This document shows, one piece after another, positions 1 through 10,632 of a stretch of 64,000 bases of DNA. Source of the stretch: Lamellibrachia columna (lineage: Eukaryota; Annelida; Polychaeta; Sabellida; Siboglinidae); assembly GCA_963662155.1 (NCBI GenBank), contig OY759267.1, positions 34,390,976 through 34,454,975 of the forward strand. The letters are read 5' to 3'. The notes under the pieces were generated by a model. It was given only the letters and a program-made list of their open reading frames with translations, made no database searches and had not been told where the DNA came from. The position numbers and the translations under genes are program-made. How positions within the stretch are numbered: the stretch's first letter is position 1; every line of letters begins with the position of its first letter.

Positions 1-30
1 CGTCTCATTTAGATGTGTTGATTATATTTG

Positions 31-269
31 TTACGCTAATGTGCAAGTTGCTCCTTTGAAGCAGGGCTGTTTTGGTATTGTCCATTGCTCGACTGTTTTC
101 AGCCCTGAGTGGGAAATGTATTGAGATAGCCTACTGGACAATTTCGGGAGCTGCGCAAATGATTCTGCAGCAACCAGAGTCAGTTGGAAAGGGCCACAGC
201 TCTTCAAAACGTTCTCTGTACACACCAATCCCATCACCAGGGTGATGTTTTCAACGAAGCATTGCGTCT
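31..269 (-). CDS. candidate terminal exon of an unidentified minus-strand gene
   Basis: Read on the minus strand, about 79 codons are open and end with TAA at 31-33. The frame is rich in Cys (six or more) and contains two N-glycosylation-type sequons near its start (ENIT and similar), so a secreted or extracellular domain is possible. An acceptor (CTACCAG) ends at 270. The exon then begins with two bases that complete the codon left by a donor at 511-516, so the two exons join in frame across a 247-bp intron. I do not recognise the family. Composition looks coding, but no homology test was possible. It lies outside the repeated block and is single copy in this window. Confidence 0.42.
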
Positions 270-516
270 CTGGTAGGTCCAATTATCAAGTATATTTCTT
301 TGGAAAATATTCAAATATACCTGGAAAAGCTTTCTTTCATGATGATGACCATGTCACATTTATGGGTTGATTTTTAGTGGGCCATCATTTACATATACTG
401 TGACATCCAAAGTTCTATAAAATATACAAGTAAAAGCTTGGTTTTCTTTTCAAGTAATCCAAGTTGAAGCATTGATTATGATCATATCAGCTTTAGTTTG
501 ATATGACGCGGCTTAC

Positions 517-718
517 CAGTATCAGGGCCTTGAAATATTGAAAGTGAATCACTGTAGCTCATTGCTGTGTTTGCAGTGTGCTCTGAGTACAACCATGTAC
601 ATTCGTGGAACGTGACCTGATTCCTTGGCATGACCAGCACACAGCCCGGCTCAGTGGCCTTGGCATCATTCAAGTTTACTCCATAGAGAGGGTGGAACCA
701 CACCTTCAGTATATCCAC
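517..718 (-). CDS. candidate internal exon upstream of the 31-269 exon
   Basis: The minus-strand frame is open from about 736 down to a good splice donor (ACTG|GTAAGC, intron bases 511-516) and leaves one base in the last codon. That phase fits the acceptor at 270, so this exon plausibly precedes the 31-269 exon. The peptide has aromatic and Cys residues spread like a folded domain (for example WFHPLYGVN and FHECTWLY). The upstream edge is uncertain: no strong pyrimidine tract precedes it, and an acceptor near 704 is one option. Family not recognised. Confidence 0.4.
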
Positions 719-736
719 AGTAACAACTTTGGTAAG

Positions 737-786
737 TCAGGATCTAGAATTTGACAGGATCTAGAATTTGACAGGATCTAGAATTA
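737..786. repeat. short 17-bp tandem repeat, about 3 copies
   Basis: The unit GATCTAGAATTTGACAG is repeated nearly perfectly three times. It is a simple local duplication beside the candidate exon. Confidence 0.8.
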
Positions 787-1375
787 CAAGTATTATATAT
801 TTCAGTAAATTAGATTATATATTAAGATACGTAATAACTTTTTTTATTGGAAAACTGGACACCCCCTTTTTTGTGGATCCGATCAGTTGTGCTTAGTTGC
901 TTAGTAGCTTTTTACAGCACTCACAACTGTCAGAAGGTACTAGAAACAGCGGTCGCCAAAAACTTAGTCATAGTAAAGACATAGTAAAGGGAAACTTGCA
1001 GAAAATAAAATATAGACGCCAAACAGTTGAACTTAGTTTCCGATGAAAGACCAATCTGGAGAGGACTTATTGCGAACTAGGTGAGCAGTCATAGTCGCAA
1101 CCACAGCTGACAGCGAGAGAGAGGCAATATGCATTTTACTACATTTAACAGCCAGTGCATCCTTTCTCCGTTCTCTCAAATCTGTTTGCCTGTCAGGGAA
1201 ATTCTTCAGTATTAATTTACTAGTACAACCATTCTCAATTCTTTTAGACAAATGGTCGTTTATTACAAGGAAATGCTTCTAAATGAACTCCCAAAGCATC
1301 GTTCTTTGTTCTGGAAAAGAGATTGTTTTAAATGGTCAAGCAGCTTTCTGTCAGTTAAAAAAAAAATTCTAAATT
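787..1375. other. no recognisable feature
   Basis: AT-rich flank of the large array. A 72-codon minus-strand frame (1033-1251) is open, but I see no splice context or family signature to support it. Confidence 0.5.
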
Positions 1376-1470
1376 AAGTTATTTTGTAATTTCTGTAAAA
1401 TATTATAATGATCAAATTACAACACTGACTGATATGTATTGCCTGTATAGACTTGATGTCATCATTCCAG

Positions 1471-1643
1471 CTGCCACCATCAAACCTCAGTCACAAAAGT
1501 CAGTACACAACATGACTACATCAGTGGACGACACAGAGCCATTCGATTACACAACAATTGACGTACCAGCAGTAAAGACGTCACGACAGGACGGCGTCGG
1601 TGTCACCTGGGACAAACCACACAAGGATGAGAACATCGACAGC
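1471..1643 (+). CDS. candidate exon in core block (copy A)
   Basis: The exon is flanked by an acceptor (CATTCCAG, ending 1470) and a strong donor (AGC|GTAAGT, from 1644). It encodes about 57 residues, acidic and Thr-rich, ending DKPHKDENIDS, with no predicted membrane segment. The frame is intact in all three core copies (B about 11,732-11,904, C about 35,104-35,276) with only one or two residue changes. That could reflect recent duplication rather than selection. The family is not recognised. Its donor leaves phase 0, which fits the acceptor of the next candidate exon at 2439. Confidence 0.4.
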
Positions 1644-1664
1644 GTAAGTTCTTGGCTCATGCTG

Positions 1665-2110
1665 ATTATTGCACTCACAGCCAAGTCAGTCTTTACGCAG
1701 ACATTACAGCTTACTTGAAGTGTAAAGTGATTGTTGTACTCACAGCCCAGTCAGTCTTTACACAGATATTACAGCTTACTTGAAGTGTAAAGTGATTGTT
1801 GTACTCACAGCCAAGTCACTCTTTACACAGATATTACAGCTTAGTTGAAGTGTCAAGTGATTGTTGTACTCACAGCCCAGTCAGTCTTTATTCCGACATT
1901 ACAGCTGACTCGAATTAAAAAATTATTCTTCCACTCACATACCAGAGTCTTTATATAGGCCATACAACTGACTCAAAGTGTCAAATAATTATTGCATTCA
2001 CATACCAGTTAGTCTCTATACAGATATAACAGCTGACTTGTAGTGTAAAGTGATTTTTGCACTCGCAACCCGGTTAGTCTTTCACGGACATTACAGATTA
2101 CTAGAAGTCT
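1665..2110. repeat. minisatellite, about 63-bp period, about 7 degenerate copies (copy A)
   Basis: The recurring unit contains TGTACTCACAGCC, AGTCAGTCTTTACACAG, ATTACAGCTTACTTGAAGTG and TAAAGTGATTG. The first three units are close to identical and the later ones are degraded. The array starts from sequence overlapping the donor side of the preceding exon. Equivalent arrays are at about 11,926-12,371 and 35,298-35,743. Confidence 0.85.
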
Positions 2111-2438
2111 AAAGAGCTCTCTTGCTCTTGCATTAAAAACACGCGGGAAGGAGTTGTAGACCGAACTGCCCCAGGTATATGGGTAGCTGTCTTGCCCCAG
2201 GGGGCACCAAGATGGCTTTTTGGGGTATTTTTACTACTGCAAATGTTGATCCTTTTATGGTCGTCGGCACACTGCTTCAAATGTTCATCCTATCATTCCA
2301 CTAGTATTCAAAAGATGTGTAATATAGATGTAATGTTTGGTCGAATTATATATATTTTTGGAATGGAACCATTGGTTGATTCAGACAGAAAAGGAAGCAT
2401 TTAAGTAGACAGGTTTTCTTACACCTATGTGTAACAAG

Positions 2439-2673
2439 ATATTTGTAAAACAAATATGTAACATATTCACATGGCCTGCATTAAAAGAAACTGTAGAAAA
2501 TTTGACCCATTCATTTATTGGCTTTTGGGATGATGAAATGACGACATCTGTTAATATCATTGCAGACACAATGGGTCAGCTCTTTACTCCATCTCTCGTG
2601 AGTAGTACGTCACCACGAAGAAGTGAGTTGGTTGTTGTGCATCAATCAGCTGAGATTTTCCCAGAAGCATATG
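2439..2673 (+). CDS. candidate exon in core block (copy A)
   Basis: The frame is open from an acceptor-like AACAAG (ending 2438) to a strong donor (CATATG|GTAAGTGAG) and encodes about 78 residues. It continues in phase 0 from the 1471-1643 exon, so the two could be neighbouring exons of one gene. The peptide is mixed and soluble-looking (for example GFWDDEMTTSVN and SELVVVHQSAEIFPEAYG). In copies B and C the base before the acceptor junction is changed (AAG to AAA), which would abolish this acceptor, although the frame stays open. Family not recognised. Confidence 0.4.
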
Positions 2674-2884
2674 GTAAGTGAGCAAGGAATATATATTTAG
2701 ACTGAATTAATATTACACCATTAATTATTTCAATACTATGCGGGAAAGTTCATTTTGGCAAAAGTGTACCCTGTACGTGAAAACGCCCACATACAAATGT
2801 ATTTATTATTACCTTTGTTAAATTTAATTTATATAAATGTTATAACTTATTGTATTATTAAAAAAAATACCGTTGCAGTCGACG

Positions 2885-3525
2885 GTCCAACATAATGAAG
2901 ATATTGCCATATGGTTTCTCCTGGAAGTGTTTAAGGACAATCAATGCAGACTGTTCTGGCGACACAGCAAATGATCAAGTGTTGACTGAATTAATACCAT
3001 TCAGTGAACCATGTGTAGGTGTTAAATCTGTTATTGACCAGACTTGAGCGAATCTACACACTGGGTAGTGGGTCCAGGAAGTGTATGGAAGGAGACCATT
3101 TTCTTGCTGAAGCTATCTGCCGCATTTGATACCATTGGTCACAGGACAACTTATTAAAAGTGTGTCAATGTGGTGTGGCATATCTGGAACAGAGCTGGTT
3201 CTCATAATATTTAACTGATAGATGCAAAAGAATGAAGATAGCGAATTGTTTCTCAGCTACGCTCCCTACTTCACGTAATGTTCCTCAGGGTGTTTCACTC
3301 TCTACGCTACTCTACTTGGCTCAGTTATCCAACGTCACAACTTGGATCACCAAGTGTATGCTAATAAATCACAGACCTATGCTATTTTGGCTACATGAGA
3401 TACAAATCACTTCCAAAACTAGCTCAGGAATTGTCTCCACAAAATCTTCCATTGGATGACAGAGACCACATTAAAGTTAAATGCAAGTAAATCCGAGTTA
3501 GTTATTATTGGTGGGGTAAATTTTG
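2885..3525 (+). pseudogene. decayed LINE reverse transcriptase, CR1/Jockey-like (copy A)
   Basis: Pieces of a non-LTR reverse transcriptase are visible in shifting frames. They are LSAAFDTIGH (palm motif A region), CGISGTEL, then a stretch with FSATLPTSRNVPQG (finger/palm motif B region), then VYANKSQTYAIL where the catalytic YADD box should be (two positions lost), then TTLKLNASKSELVIIG. Stops and frameshifts separate them, so it is dead. The region upstream (endonuclease) and downstream is not recognisable. The same relic is in core copies B and C. Confidence 0.82.
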
Positions 3526-3529
3526 CATG

Positions 3530-4405
3530 TCTATTTGAATCGATTAGGTGCGCACAATATGTTGCAAGACGTTTCCTTATGTGTCAGACTTTAGATTGCA
3601 TGTAGAGAAGCACAGTAAAATCAAAACGTGTGGAAAGCATTAGCTTAACAGTGTCGCCTGGCTGTTCTTCGATGAGAACAAATTTGCATGTTTGCTGGAG
3701 TGCCATAAAACACTAATATTATATAGCCTTTTTGTTTAGGGAGTGACGTAGAGTGATATAATGAAAGCATTGATTTACTAAAATGCAAGGAAGGACATCA
3801 ACGTAATAATTTACATGTAATTGATTACGGATTGACAGACGTTTGCTACGATGACAATAAAACTGATGCCGATTGACCAACTAATGCGAATCGAGAATAA
3901 TAACCTGAATCTGAATATGTAATGATCGATGTACTTTTGTTTAAAAAATAAGAGTCCAATGACGTGAGTGACACTTAGCATTATCTGCTATTTGGTTGCA
4001 CCTCCTATCGGTCGCTGGAGAGACCAATCCACAGTCACCGGGTCTCTTATGGTTACATATCGAGCAGCTCTCAGGGGAGAGATTTGTCGGCCCCCAGACC
4101 TTCCTGTAGTTCTCCAGCCAAACTACTGACAATCCCTATATGTTGAGCTTGTAACCTCCTATGACAACACGACAACCCGTTTATATAGTAGGTAAACCTA
4201 TTTAGCTGAATTTGTGGTGTGAACTCTTGAAACAGGTTAACTTTACATTTAACTGATATAACAACTACTAATTAAACAATTTAGTTAATTAGAATGTTTC
4301 TTATATGGCATAGTTCATGTTGTAATGCTGCAAAGTGTATAACATGCATAAATAATATTACTAGTCTATGTTATTGATATTTAATTATGCAGATCTAGTG
4401 GTGAA
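3530..4405. other. no recognisable gene; AT-rich part of core block A
   Basis: Only short frames are present. One 63-codon minus-strand frame (3941-4132) is Cys-rich and is preserved in B and C, but it has no recognisable family or splice context. Confidence 0.45.
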
Positions 4406-4410
4406 ATTAT

Positions 4411-4445
4411 GCGCATGCGCCGGAAGTTATCACTCTAAGATGGCG
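4411..4445 (+). promoter_or_regulatory. NRF1 + ETS + YY1 promoter-like motif cluster (copy A)
   Basis: The palindrome GCGCATGCGC (NRF1-type, 4411-4420) overlaps CCGGAAGT (ETS/GABPA-type, 4420-4427) and is followed 9 bp later by AAGATGGCG (YY1-type, 4437-4445). The order and spacing resemble animal housekeeping promoters in which the YY1 site covers the start codon. Here the ATG opens only an 8-codon frame. A longer plus-strand frame without its own ATG runs to 4777 and includes a hydrophobic stretch. The three motifs are unchanged in all three core copies, and the surroundings are AT-rich, so the cluster stands out. It is an inferred promoter only. Confidence 0.55.
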
Positions 4446-5055
4446 TCTACTAGAACGTTGGCCGTGTAATTGATATCAACAACCCTACAAAACCCTGTCT
4501 TAGGAATACAACACACTCCAAGTGGAAAAGGTTTATTATATTGGCAATAGTATCAGCGAACAGTTGTGATAACTGGTATGTCTGTTTATTATCTATGCAT
4601 CTAGCAATTCCCACCGCCGTTACTTTGTTAACTGTTACGTTAGCCAACAATAAGCCAAAACGCATAGAAAGTGTCTCGTCTCCTTGCCAGCAACAGTCGA
4701 GCCAAATTTTCGTGAGACTAATACACAGTCATGAGTTGCATCAGAAGCAGAAAAACATAGTTGTCACTAATAAGTAATCTGTCCCAATACATTAATCAAA
4801 ACTCCATATGAAATGATCAATCGTTTGTAGAATGAATAAAATATGTATCAGAATTAAAACCATATCAAATATGTGTACTCCGTAGTACAGATATTATTTA
4901 TCTACAAAGCCAAATAATGTTTATACACAAATCTTCCGCATTCTGGTAGGTCACAAAGTCCCTGTTTATAATGCTCCTTTTGTTAGTAGCTGTCTCGAAT
5001 CATCTCTTTCTTCACCAATTTCGTCCGACTGGCTGTCAACGCAATGCATTTCTAC

Positions 5056-5398
5056 CTATCTAGATGAGATCAGCTTTTACAGAGAACACCACAGGAAGCA
5101 CGCAGCGTGTGCTATTGATATACAACGTATGTTGAAGCAGATAACATGCACTCCAACACGGATGTAGCTCACGAAATGCTATCTTGCACACTCCTCCATA
5201 TTTCTCCAATTGATCATTCTTCGGTCATGGTAGGCCGTACACCGTATACCAATTTTTGGAAGAAGAATCACCAACTTCGCATGGATTGCTATATAAGACA
5301 CGCTAAATGCAAGAACTCCCCGCATGCTGGCTGGTAAACAGGAATGAGCCATTGTGGTCTGTTGTCTGTGCTGGCGGAAGTAATCAACGAACTACGAC
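5056..5398. other. segment present in core A, absent from B and C
   Basis: About 334 bp between TGCATTTC and GCATTGTCC exist only in copy A. B and C have instead a short filler made of repeated ATGCA-type bases. One plus-strand frame (5146-5337) has a pattern loosely like the C-terminal part of a retroelement integrase (SPIDHSS..VGRTPYTNF), but this is weak. It is either a deletion with templated filler in the B/C ancestor or an insertion in A. Confidence 0.6.
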
Positions 5399-5399
5399 A

Positions 5400-6460
5400 C
5401 GCATTGTCCATGCGCTCGGACGGCGTTGTCCTGTTTGCATAACATAATCTATTGCAGCACCACGCCTTGACACCTGTCAACGCCCTGAATGACGTTGTAA
5501 TCCTCACTTAGAAGCGCAATTTCTAAGTCGCAATTATTCTGGTATCCTAATTGTATCGACACATGCGTGTTGTTCTATTGAGGATACGTAATCGTTCTGT
5601 TTACAGCAATTTTCTCAACATGGTTACACCAAAAAATAATAGTACGCATCAGTTAGTGTACGTTCAGTGTTCAAAGTGTTTTACACTTCACCCCTAGCAC
5701 ACCTGTTCATTCCAACTCCATCTCGACTTCTCTGGGAAGCACTCAGCCATGCTGCAGTTACTGCTCGAAGACCATTCGTACGTATAATCACCACTGCATA
5801 TAGCCAGATACTCATTCATAAAAACGAATGAGCTGTGGCAACGTTCGGTGAAAAAAATTGCCAAAGCTTCGAAACGGCAGCAAGACGGTTCAAGCTAGGG
5901 TTTTCACGACTGGGAGCCTGACGTTCTATCTGGAACGTTGTCACGCCCCATTCGATGGGAGAGAAGGAGAAGGGTCAGAGAAGAAGCGAGGAAGGGAGAG
6001 GAGGCAGCGCGGGAGGGAGATATGCCGTTTGTTTGTTAATGCAGACATGTACAAGTGTTTAGCAATATTTAATATGGCCATGGTTCGCACCACGCTGTAG
6101 CTTACTCATGCGCGCATCTTACTGCTAACACTAGTACGAAAAGTAAAATAATAAACCGCGCAAAAACAAATGTTGCAACATAGGCCTCTATAGCTCAATG
6201 CGCATACCAGCTCATATCACGGCATGTGGCTTTTATTAAACGTCGGCAGGGAAGCGTGTCTGCGTATCAGTGTTTGTTACACACGTGTATCCTGGTACAA
6301 AGTCAACACTTGTGTCGCACGCGGTGTCTTTGATGGGGAGCGTTGAATGCTATATCAAAGATGACTGATTGTTTGCTATAATGTTTACATCATCTAACGT
6401 GTGTCATGGAACGAAACTAGCATTGGTATCGCATCAAAGAGACGTCGGAGTCGTGCATCA
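5400..6460. other. no recognisable gene; part of core block A
   Basis: It contains a purine-rich stretch near 5960-6020 and a basic 80-codon frame (5858-6100) that is conserved in B and C but compositionally simple. I see nothing that identifies a gene. Confidence 0.4.
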
Positions 6461-6465
6461 GTGCT

Positions 6466-6747
6466 TCACTTGACCTGGATGGAGGCAGAGTCTTGTAAGA
6501 GCAGTTGCTGTATACGTGGGCGAATGGATGAAGATTGGGTGACGTCGAGCAAGACAAATATGTATTTGGGCAGCGGTTTGATGCTGCCGAGCGCCGTCGT
6601 CATGAGTTCGCTGTCGTCGATGAACTGTCGCATCAAACATACGACCACATTTTCGCCGTTGTCGAAGCCTCCTATTTTCGAGGCGCCGACGTCGTCGCGA
6701 TCACCGACGTAGAGACGCAATCCCCACTCGTCTTCGACGTGTTTCAA
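6466..6747 (-). CDS. TIR-domain-like exon or relic (copy A)
   Basis: The minus-strand frame of about 93 codons reads like the middle of a Toll/interleukin-1 receptor (TIR) domain, an adaptor module of innate-immune receptors. It has an acidic helix (LKHVEDEWG) and then LRLYVGDRDDVGAS, matching the beta-B strand and box 2 (RD..PG type). A strand-helix follows (NVVVCLMRQFIDDSEL), and then a strand with the helix after it (YIFVLLDVTQSSSIRPR). The box 1 end upstream is degenerate with an in-frame stop, and box 3 (FW) is missing or in another exon. A possible donor (CCAG|GTCAAG) lies at about 6474. GC content is higher than the surroundings. All three frames on the plus strand are also open here, so strand choice rests on the TIR pattern. 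Confidence 0.5.
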   Translation of the reverse strand: MKHVEDEWGLRLYVGDRDDVGASKIGGFDNGENVVVCLMRQFIDDSELMTTALGSIKPLPKYIFVLLDVTQSSSIRPRIQQLLLQDSASIQVK

Positions 6748-7254
6748 TAGTTGACTGCAAACTTAGCGCGAGATTATCGCGAAGCCGCCCTGGCAATAGA
6801 CAAAGTTAGCGGCGTGTTGGATTTACAGTGAGCTCACAGTTGTTCTAATAAATCAGTATTTGCGCTGAGTAGTAATGGCTTATGTTTTGGTAACCAGATT
6901 GATTTGTTTAATGTTTTTATTTATACTTTCACTGTACATCCTTCTTGTCAAAGGATATTTGATTTTTTATGAGCATGCTGTAGTCAAGAAAAGTACGTCG
7001 TTTATATGAGTACAACCATATGTTAAAATGCATATTGCTCAAACAAAGATACATATGAGAGATTGATTTTGTAAATATTTAGCAAATATTCTATTGAAAT
7101 AATGTTTTTCTCATAAGCAATTTATACACTGCTTATGAAAATGTTGACCATATTATTGGATTTATTAAACATAAGTTTTTTTTACCAAACTAACGGTGCT
7201 TTTCCTCTTTTTTCACTGATGTTCATTGGTTAGGTTCAGGTAAAATATTGTCCA

Positions 7255-8100
7255 GTCATTCTTTCTTCTTTTCTTTCCATACTTTTTTATCGGCTGCTCT
7301 CCATCTTTCATTTTCCACCGATCTTCTCATATCCCACCTAACGCAATCCTTCGATCTTAGCTGTTCGTTCCCCTTTTCTTGCATCCTTGATGTTTTTTCA
7401 CCTTTCTCTTCCACTCTCTTTACTAGTATGTCTGCATCCATCCTTACCATGTGGCCTGCCCATTTCATCTTGCTTCTCACCAATCTTCCGGTTGAACTGT
7501 TTTGTTGCATCACATATTTCGTCAGGTCGTTCATCTTTCTTTCGTCAACCCTCTTTGTTCGTGTTATTCGACAAAACCAGAACCAACTTTCAGGTGCTGT
7601 TGTTGTTCTGTCAACGCCACTGTCTCCAGATACAGATTAAGGCATGCTTGTGTAACACAAGCTCTCAGGACTTTCCTTTTCAGCTTTTTCAAAATGTTTC
7701 TGTCCAAAATGACTCCCTCAACCGTTCCCCAAGCATTCGCTCCCTGTTGTATCCGGCATCGCATTTCTACCTCTGAATGCTCATCCTCATTAACCATTCC
7801 TCCAAGTTACACAAAGCCATCCACTTGGTTGAACTCCTTATCATCCAAACTAATGTTGAAGTCCTCTCTCTGATGTCAAACCCACATCTCTCCTGTCTTC
7901 TCCCGGCTCATTATCGGTCCGTGCTTCTTGAACATCCCCTTCCATTGCTCCAACACTTCCTGTAGTTCTTGTTTTTTGTCTGCTATCATGGCCAGATCGT
8001 TTGCATACATCCCCTTCCTAAGAACATCCTTCATGCTGATATTCCTGCTGATTAGTGCCACCACCATGATAAAGAGTAAAGGGTCATTTCCTTGCCTCTA
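7255..8100 (-). pseudogene. LINE reverse-transcriptase C-terminal relic in unit A1
   Basis: Read on the minus strand from 8100 down, in changing frames, the parts are NDPLLFIMVVALISR (RT palm), GMYANDLAMIADKKQELQ (catalytic YADD now YAND) and WKGMFKKHGPIMSREKT. Next come GGMVNEDEHSEVEMRCRIQQ, KKLKRKVLRACVTQACL, GRLVRSKMKWAGHMVRMD and CVRWDMRR. This order is typical of the RT palm to C-terminal tail of a widespread endonuclease/reverse-transcriptase LINE. The endonuclease and N-terminal RT are absent. Frameshifts and the lost catalytic Asp make it inactive. It is carried inside the 1.83-kb tandem unit. Confidence 0.85.
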
Positions 8101-8169
8101 ACCGATGTTAACTTTAAACTCTTCCGAAAACCCACATCCAACCACAACTCTTCTTTTTGTTCTCAGGAA

Positions 8170-8475
8170 CATGACAGTTCTGGGTGTTGCTCGCCATGAC
8201 ACAGAACTGACTGAATACAACCAATTCATTACAAAGTCAGACTCCCAGATAAGTACAAAAGGTGTTGGAATGAACAGGTCAGCCAGGGAGTGAACTGTTA
8301 AGCACGTTGAACAATCCCAAGGAGTGGATACAGTGCTGTGTAAACATAAACATGCCTTTACTTTAGGTGTTTTTGCAGGTGCTGCGGCAGCCAGGAACAA
8401 TTTTGGTGGACCGAGAGTAAACAATATCAAGGGTCACTTCAATCGGATCGCGCTTGCCTATCCCCACTTTGTGTG
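8170..8475 (+). other. two exon-like frames at the end of unit A1
   Basis: A pyrimidine-rich acceptor (TTTTTGTTCTCAG) precedes a frame NMTVLGVARHDTELTEYNQF that runs to TCCCAG|ATAAGT, a position where a donor would need GT instead of AT. About 130 bp later TTTTTGCAG precedes a second open frame, reading GAAAARNNFGGP then NNIKGHFNRIALAYPHF, which ends at TACAG|GTTGGT. Both are repeated in every full 1.83-kb unit. They look like pieces of an unidentified gene captured in the repeat. Expression and coding status are unknown. Confidence 0.35.
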
Positions 8476-8645
8476 TTGGTACAGGTTGGTGTCATAAGTA
8501 GACATAACCGCCTTAGAAACAGGCCATTGATGGTGCTCTTGCAAATTCATTGGATTATGAGTGAAACAGACATTGCAAAAACTGTAACAATGAATTGTGG
8601 GGGAGGGGAGAATGTCACATTAGATTGAGAAACTAACTTTTAGAT

Positions 8646-9291
8646 TTGTTCTAATTAATCAGTATTTGCGCTGAGTAGTAATGGCTTATGATTTGGTAAC
8701 CAGATTGATTTGTTTAATGTTTGTATTTATACTTTCACTGTATATCCTTCTTGACAAAGGAAATTTGATTTTTATGAGCATGCTGTAGTCAAGAAGATTA
8801 CGTCGTTTATATGAGTACAACCATATGGTAAAATGCATATTGCTCAAACAGAGATACATATGAGAGATTGATTTTGTAAATATTTAACAAATATTCTATT
8901 GAAATAATGTTTTTTCTCATAAGCAATTTATACACTGCTTATGAAAATGTTGACCATATTATTGGATTTATTAAACCTAACTTTTTTTAACTAAACTATC
9001 GGTGCTTTTCCTCTTTTTTCACTTATGTTCATGGGTTAGGTTCAGATAAAATATTGTCGAGTCACTCTTTCTGTTTTATCTTTCCATACTTTTCTATCGG
9101 CTGCCCCCTCTCCATCTTTCATCTTGCCCCTCTCCATCTTTCATCTTGCCCCTCTCCATCATTCATCTTCCCCCGATCTTCTCATATCCCACCTCACGCA
9201 GTCCTTCGATCTTAGCTGTTCGTTCCCCTTTTCTTGCATCCTTTATGTTTTTTCACCTTTCTCTTCCACTCTCTTTACTAGTATGTCTGCA
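8646..9291. repeat. 1.83-kb repeat unit A2, truncated
   Basis: It starts like the full unit but stops after about 646 bp inside the LINE relic, at CTAGTATGTCTGCATCC, and joins directly to the start of a 1.34-kb unit. The same breakpoint occurs at 19,246. Confidence 0.9.
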
Positions 9292-10632
9292 TCCAGTATA
9301 TTAGGGGGGGTGGGGACATCTTCAATCTAGTGCAGCCTCCCTCCGATAAGTTACATCAAAGCAAAACAATTCACATTATAACATAATTACTTAGCAGTCA
9401 ACTTTTGTTTATTTCAGTTAATTAGACAAAGTCACCTTTACTCAAGTCCATGTGAAGAGCACACATCTATTGGGAGTTGAGAAAATCCTGGACAGGCCCA
9501 GCTGTTATCTGATATGGCCTAGTGAGCTGACGTTACTGTTTCACATGGAAGGTGAGTTGTTTTTGAGGACTCCACTAAGTAGGTTATGTAATGTTATGCA
9601 ATTCGACAAGTTGAGGTGTCTGTCTTTTCAGTAATCCACAGTCAAAAGTGATATTTGGGTCTGTTTACATAGGTGTATTGTGGCACCAGGTAAAAAATTA
9701 TTATAACTTTCAGTATAGAATAACAACTGGCTATATAGAATTTGATTACAGAACACATGCTGGACTATTCCAAAAATTATGTTACAAGTTCATTCGAGTG
9801 AGCTGAAAAAGTGAGTGTATTCGAGTATCGTACTAGAATACAGACTGTCTCAAGCTGAAGTAGCTCATATATGTGTTTTCTGCCCACCACAGGTGGTGGT
9901 TCCTTGTGTATGTAAGCAACTCCAACAACTAGGTAGGACATAGATTTTTTGCATGAATGCATGATTTTCATTTACCTTTATCAACAGTGTAAATTTAAAA
10001 AAAATATGCCCAGTTACCATTTTTATTTTGGGTAAGACCACAGTTGACCTTCCTGTTTACTGTTTCACACGAATGTAGGGCACGCGAAATTGTGAAATGT
10101 GAACTTATTAAATTCATATTATGTGACATGAGTGCCTTTGAACAAGAATATTCACAGGTTTGTTTATAGAAGCTATTGGCTGTGAAATAGTGCATTTTTT
10201 GGAGAGTTTAACTGGCGGAGGGATTTATGGGAATTTTTCTGCTATGGGCCACGTGGGCGCATGAATACACGTCGGAAACTGCCAGCAATCCTGAGGGAGT
10301 GGTTTGCACCACTCTGTCAAAGTCATCCTGGCTTAGCCGTGGCAACCAAACCCCACTGCTAACCCCACTGGGTTCCTGTTGGATTGCTGCATCTGATGGT
10401 TTGTGGTAACAGTGGCCGGTCTTGAAGCCACCAATTTTCATCTTAATTCAACCAGCAGTTGGACATTTCTCCTCACTCTTTCTACTACAACTACAACTAT
10501 CATGTGTTGTCTCCTCCATTTTATAATCCAAGGTAAATCCAAGTAAAATTACTAAACAAAGTGACAAAACCGTTATCTGAATGCAAATACGTGTAATCCA
10601 CATGAGAAACCAGATGACAGTGACAGGAGACC
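9292..10632. repeat. 1.34-kb repeat unit, isolated copy after core A
   Basis: The unit starts with AGTATATTA, a G tract and ACATCTTCAA. It carries the plus-strand exon-like chain described for the main array. In this copy the frame of the first exon-like piece is open because the usual TAA near 9532 is TTA. The minus-strand conserved frame (10,208-10,441) is cut short at its start by a GGA to TGA change near 10,450. Confidence 0.9.

Larger units (their letters stand above)
1376..6839. repeat. core block copy A of the macro-tandem array
   Basis: The same sequence returns at 11,637-16,768 and 35,009-40,140. Relative to B the offset is 10,261-10,263 up to about 5,050 and then 9,929, because A carries about 334 bp that B and C lack. 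A differs from B by scattered substitutions and small indels, so it is an older split than B versus C. The left edge is where A leaves unique sequence; in B and C the same point abuts a truncated 1.83-kb repeat unit. Confidence 0.92.
6840..8645. repeat. 1.83-kb repeat unit A1 (full, about 1,806 bp)
   Basis: The unit begins at TTGTTCTAATAAATCAG and ends before the next occurrence at 8646. It consists of an AT-rich leader, a minus-strand LINE relic in the middle, and a 3' part with two plus-strand exon-like frames. Six other starts of the same unit follow in the window (8646, 16769, 18599, 40141, 41971, 43800) plus a truncated one at 45609. Confidence 0.92.

Noticed and set aside
7248..7873. 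Plus-strand frames of 120-177 codons in every 1.83-kb unit
   Set aside because: They are shadows of the minus-strand LINE reverse-transcriptase relic, whose motifs read clearly on the other strand.
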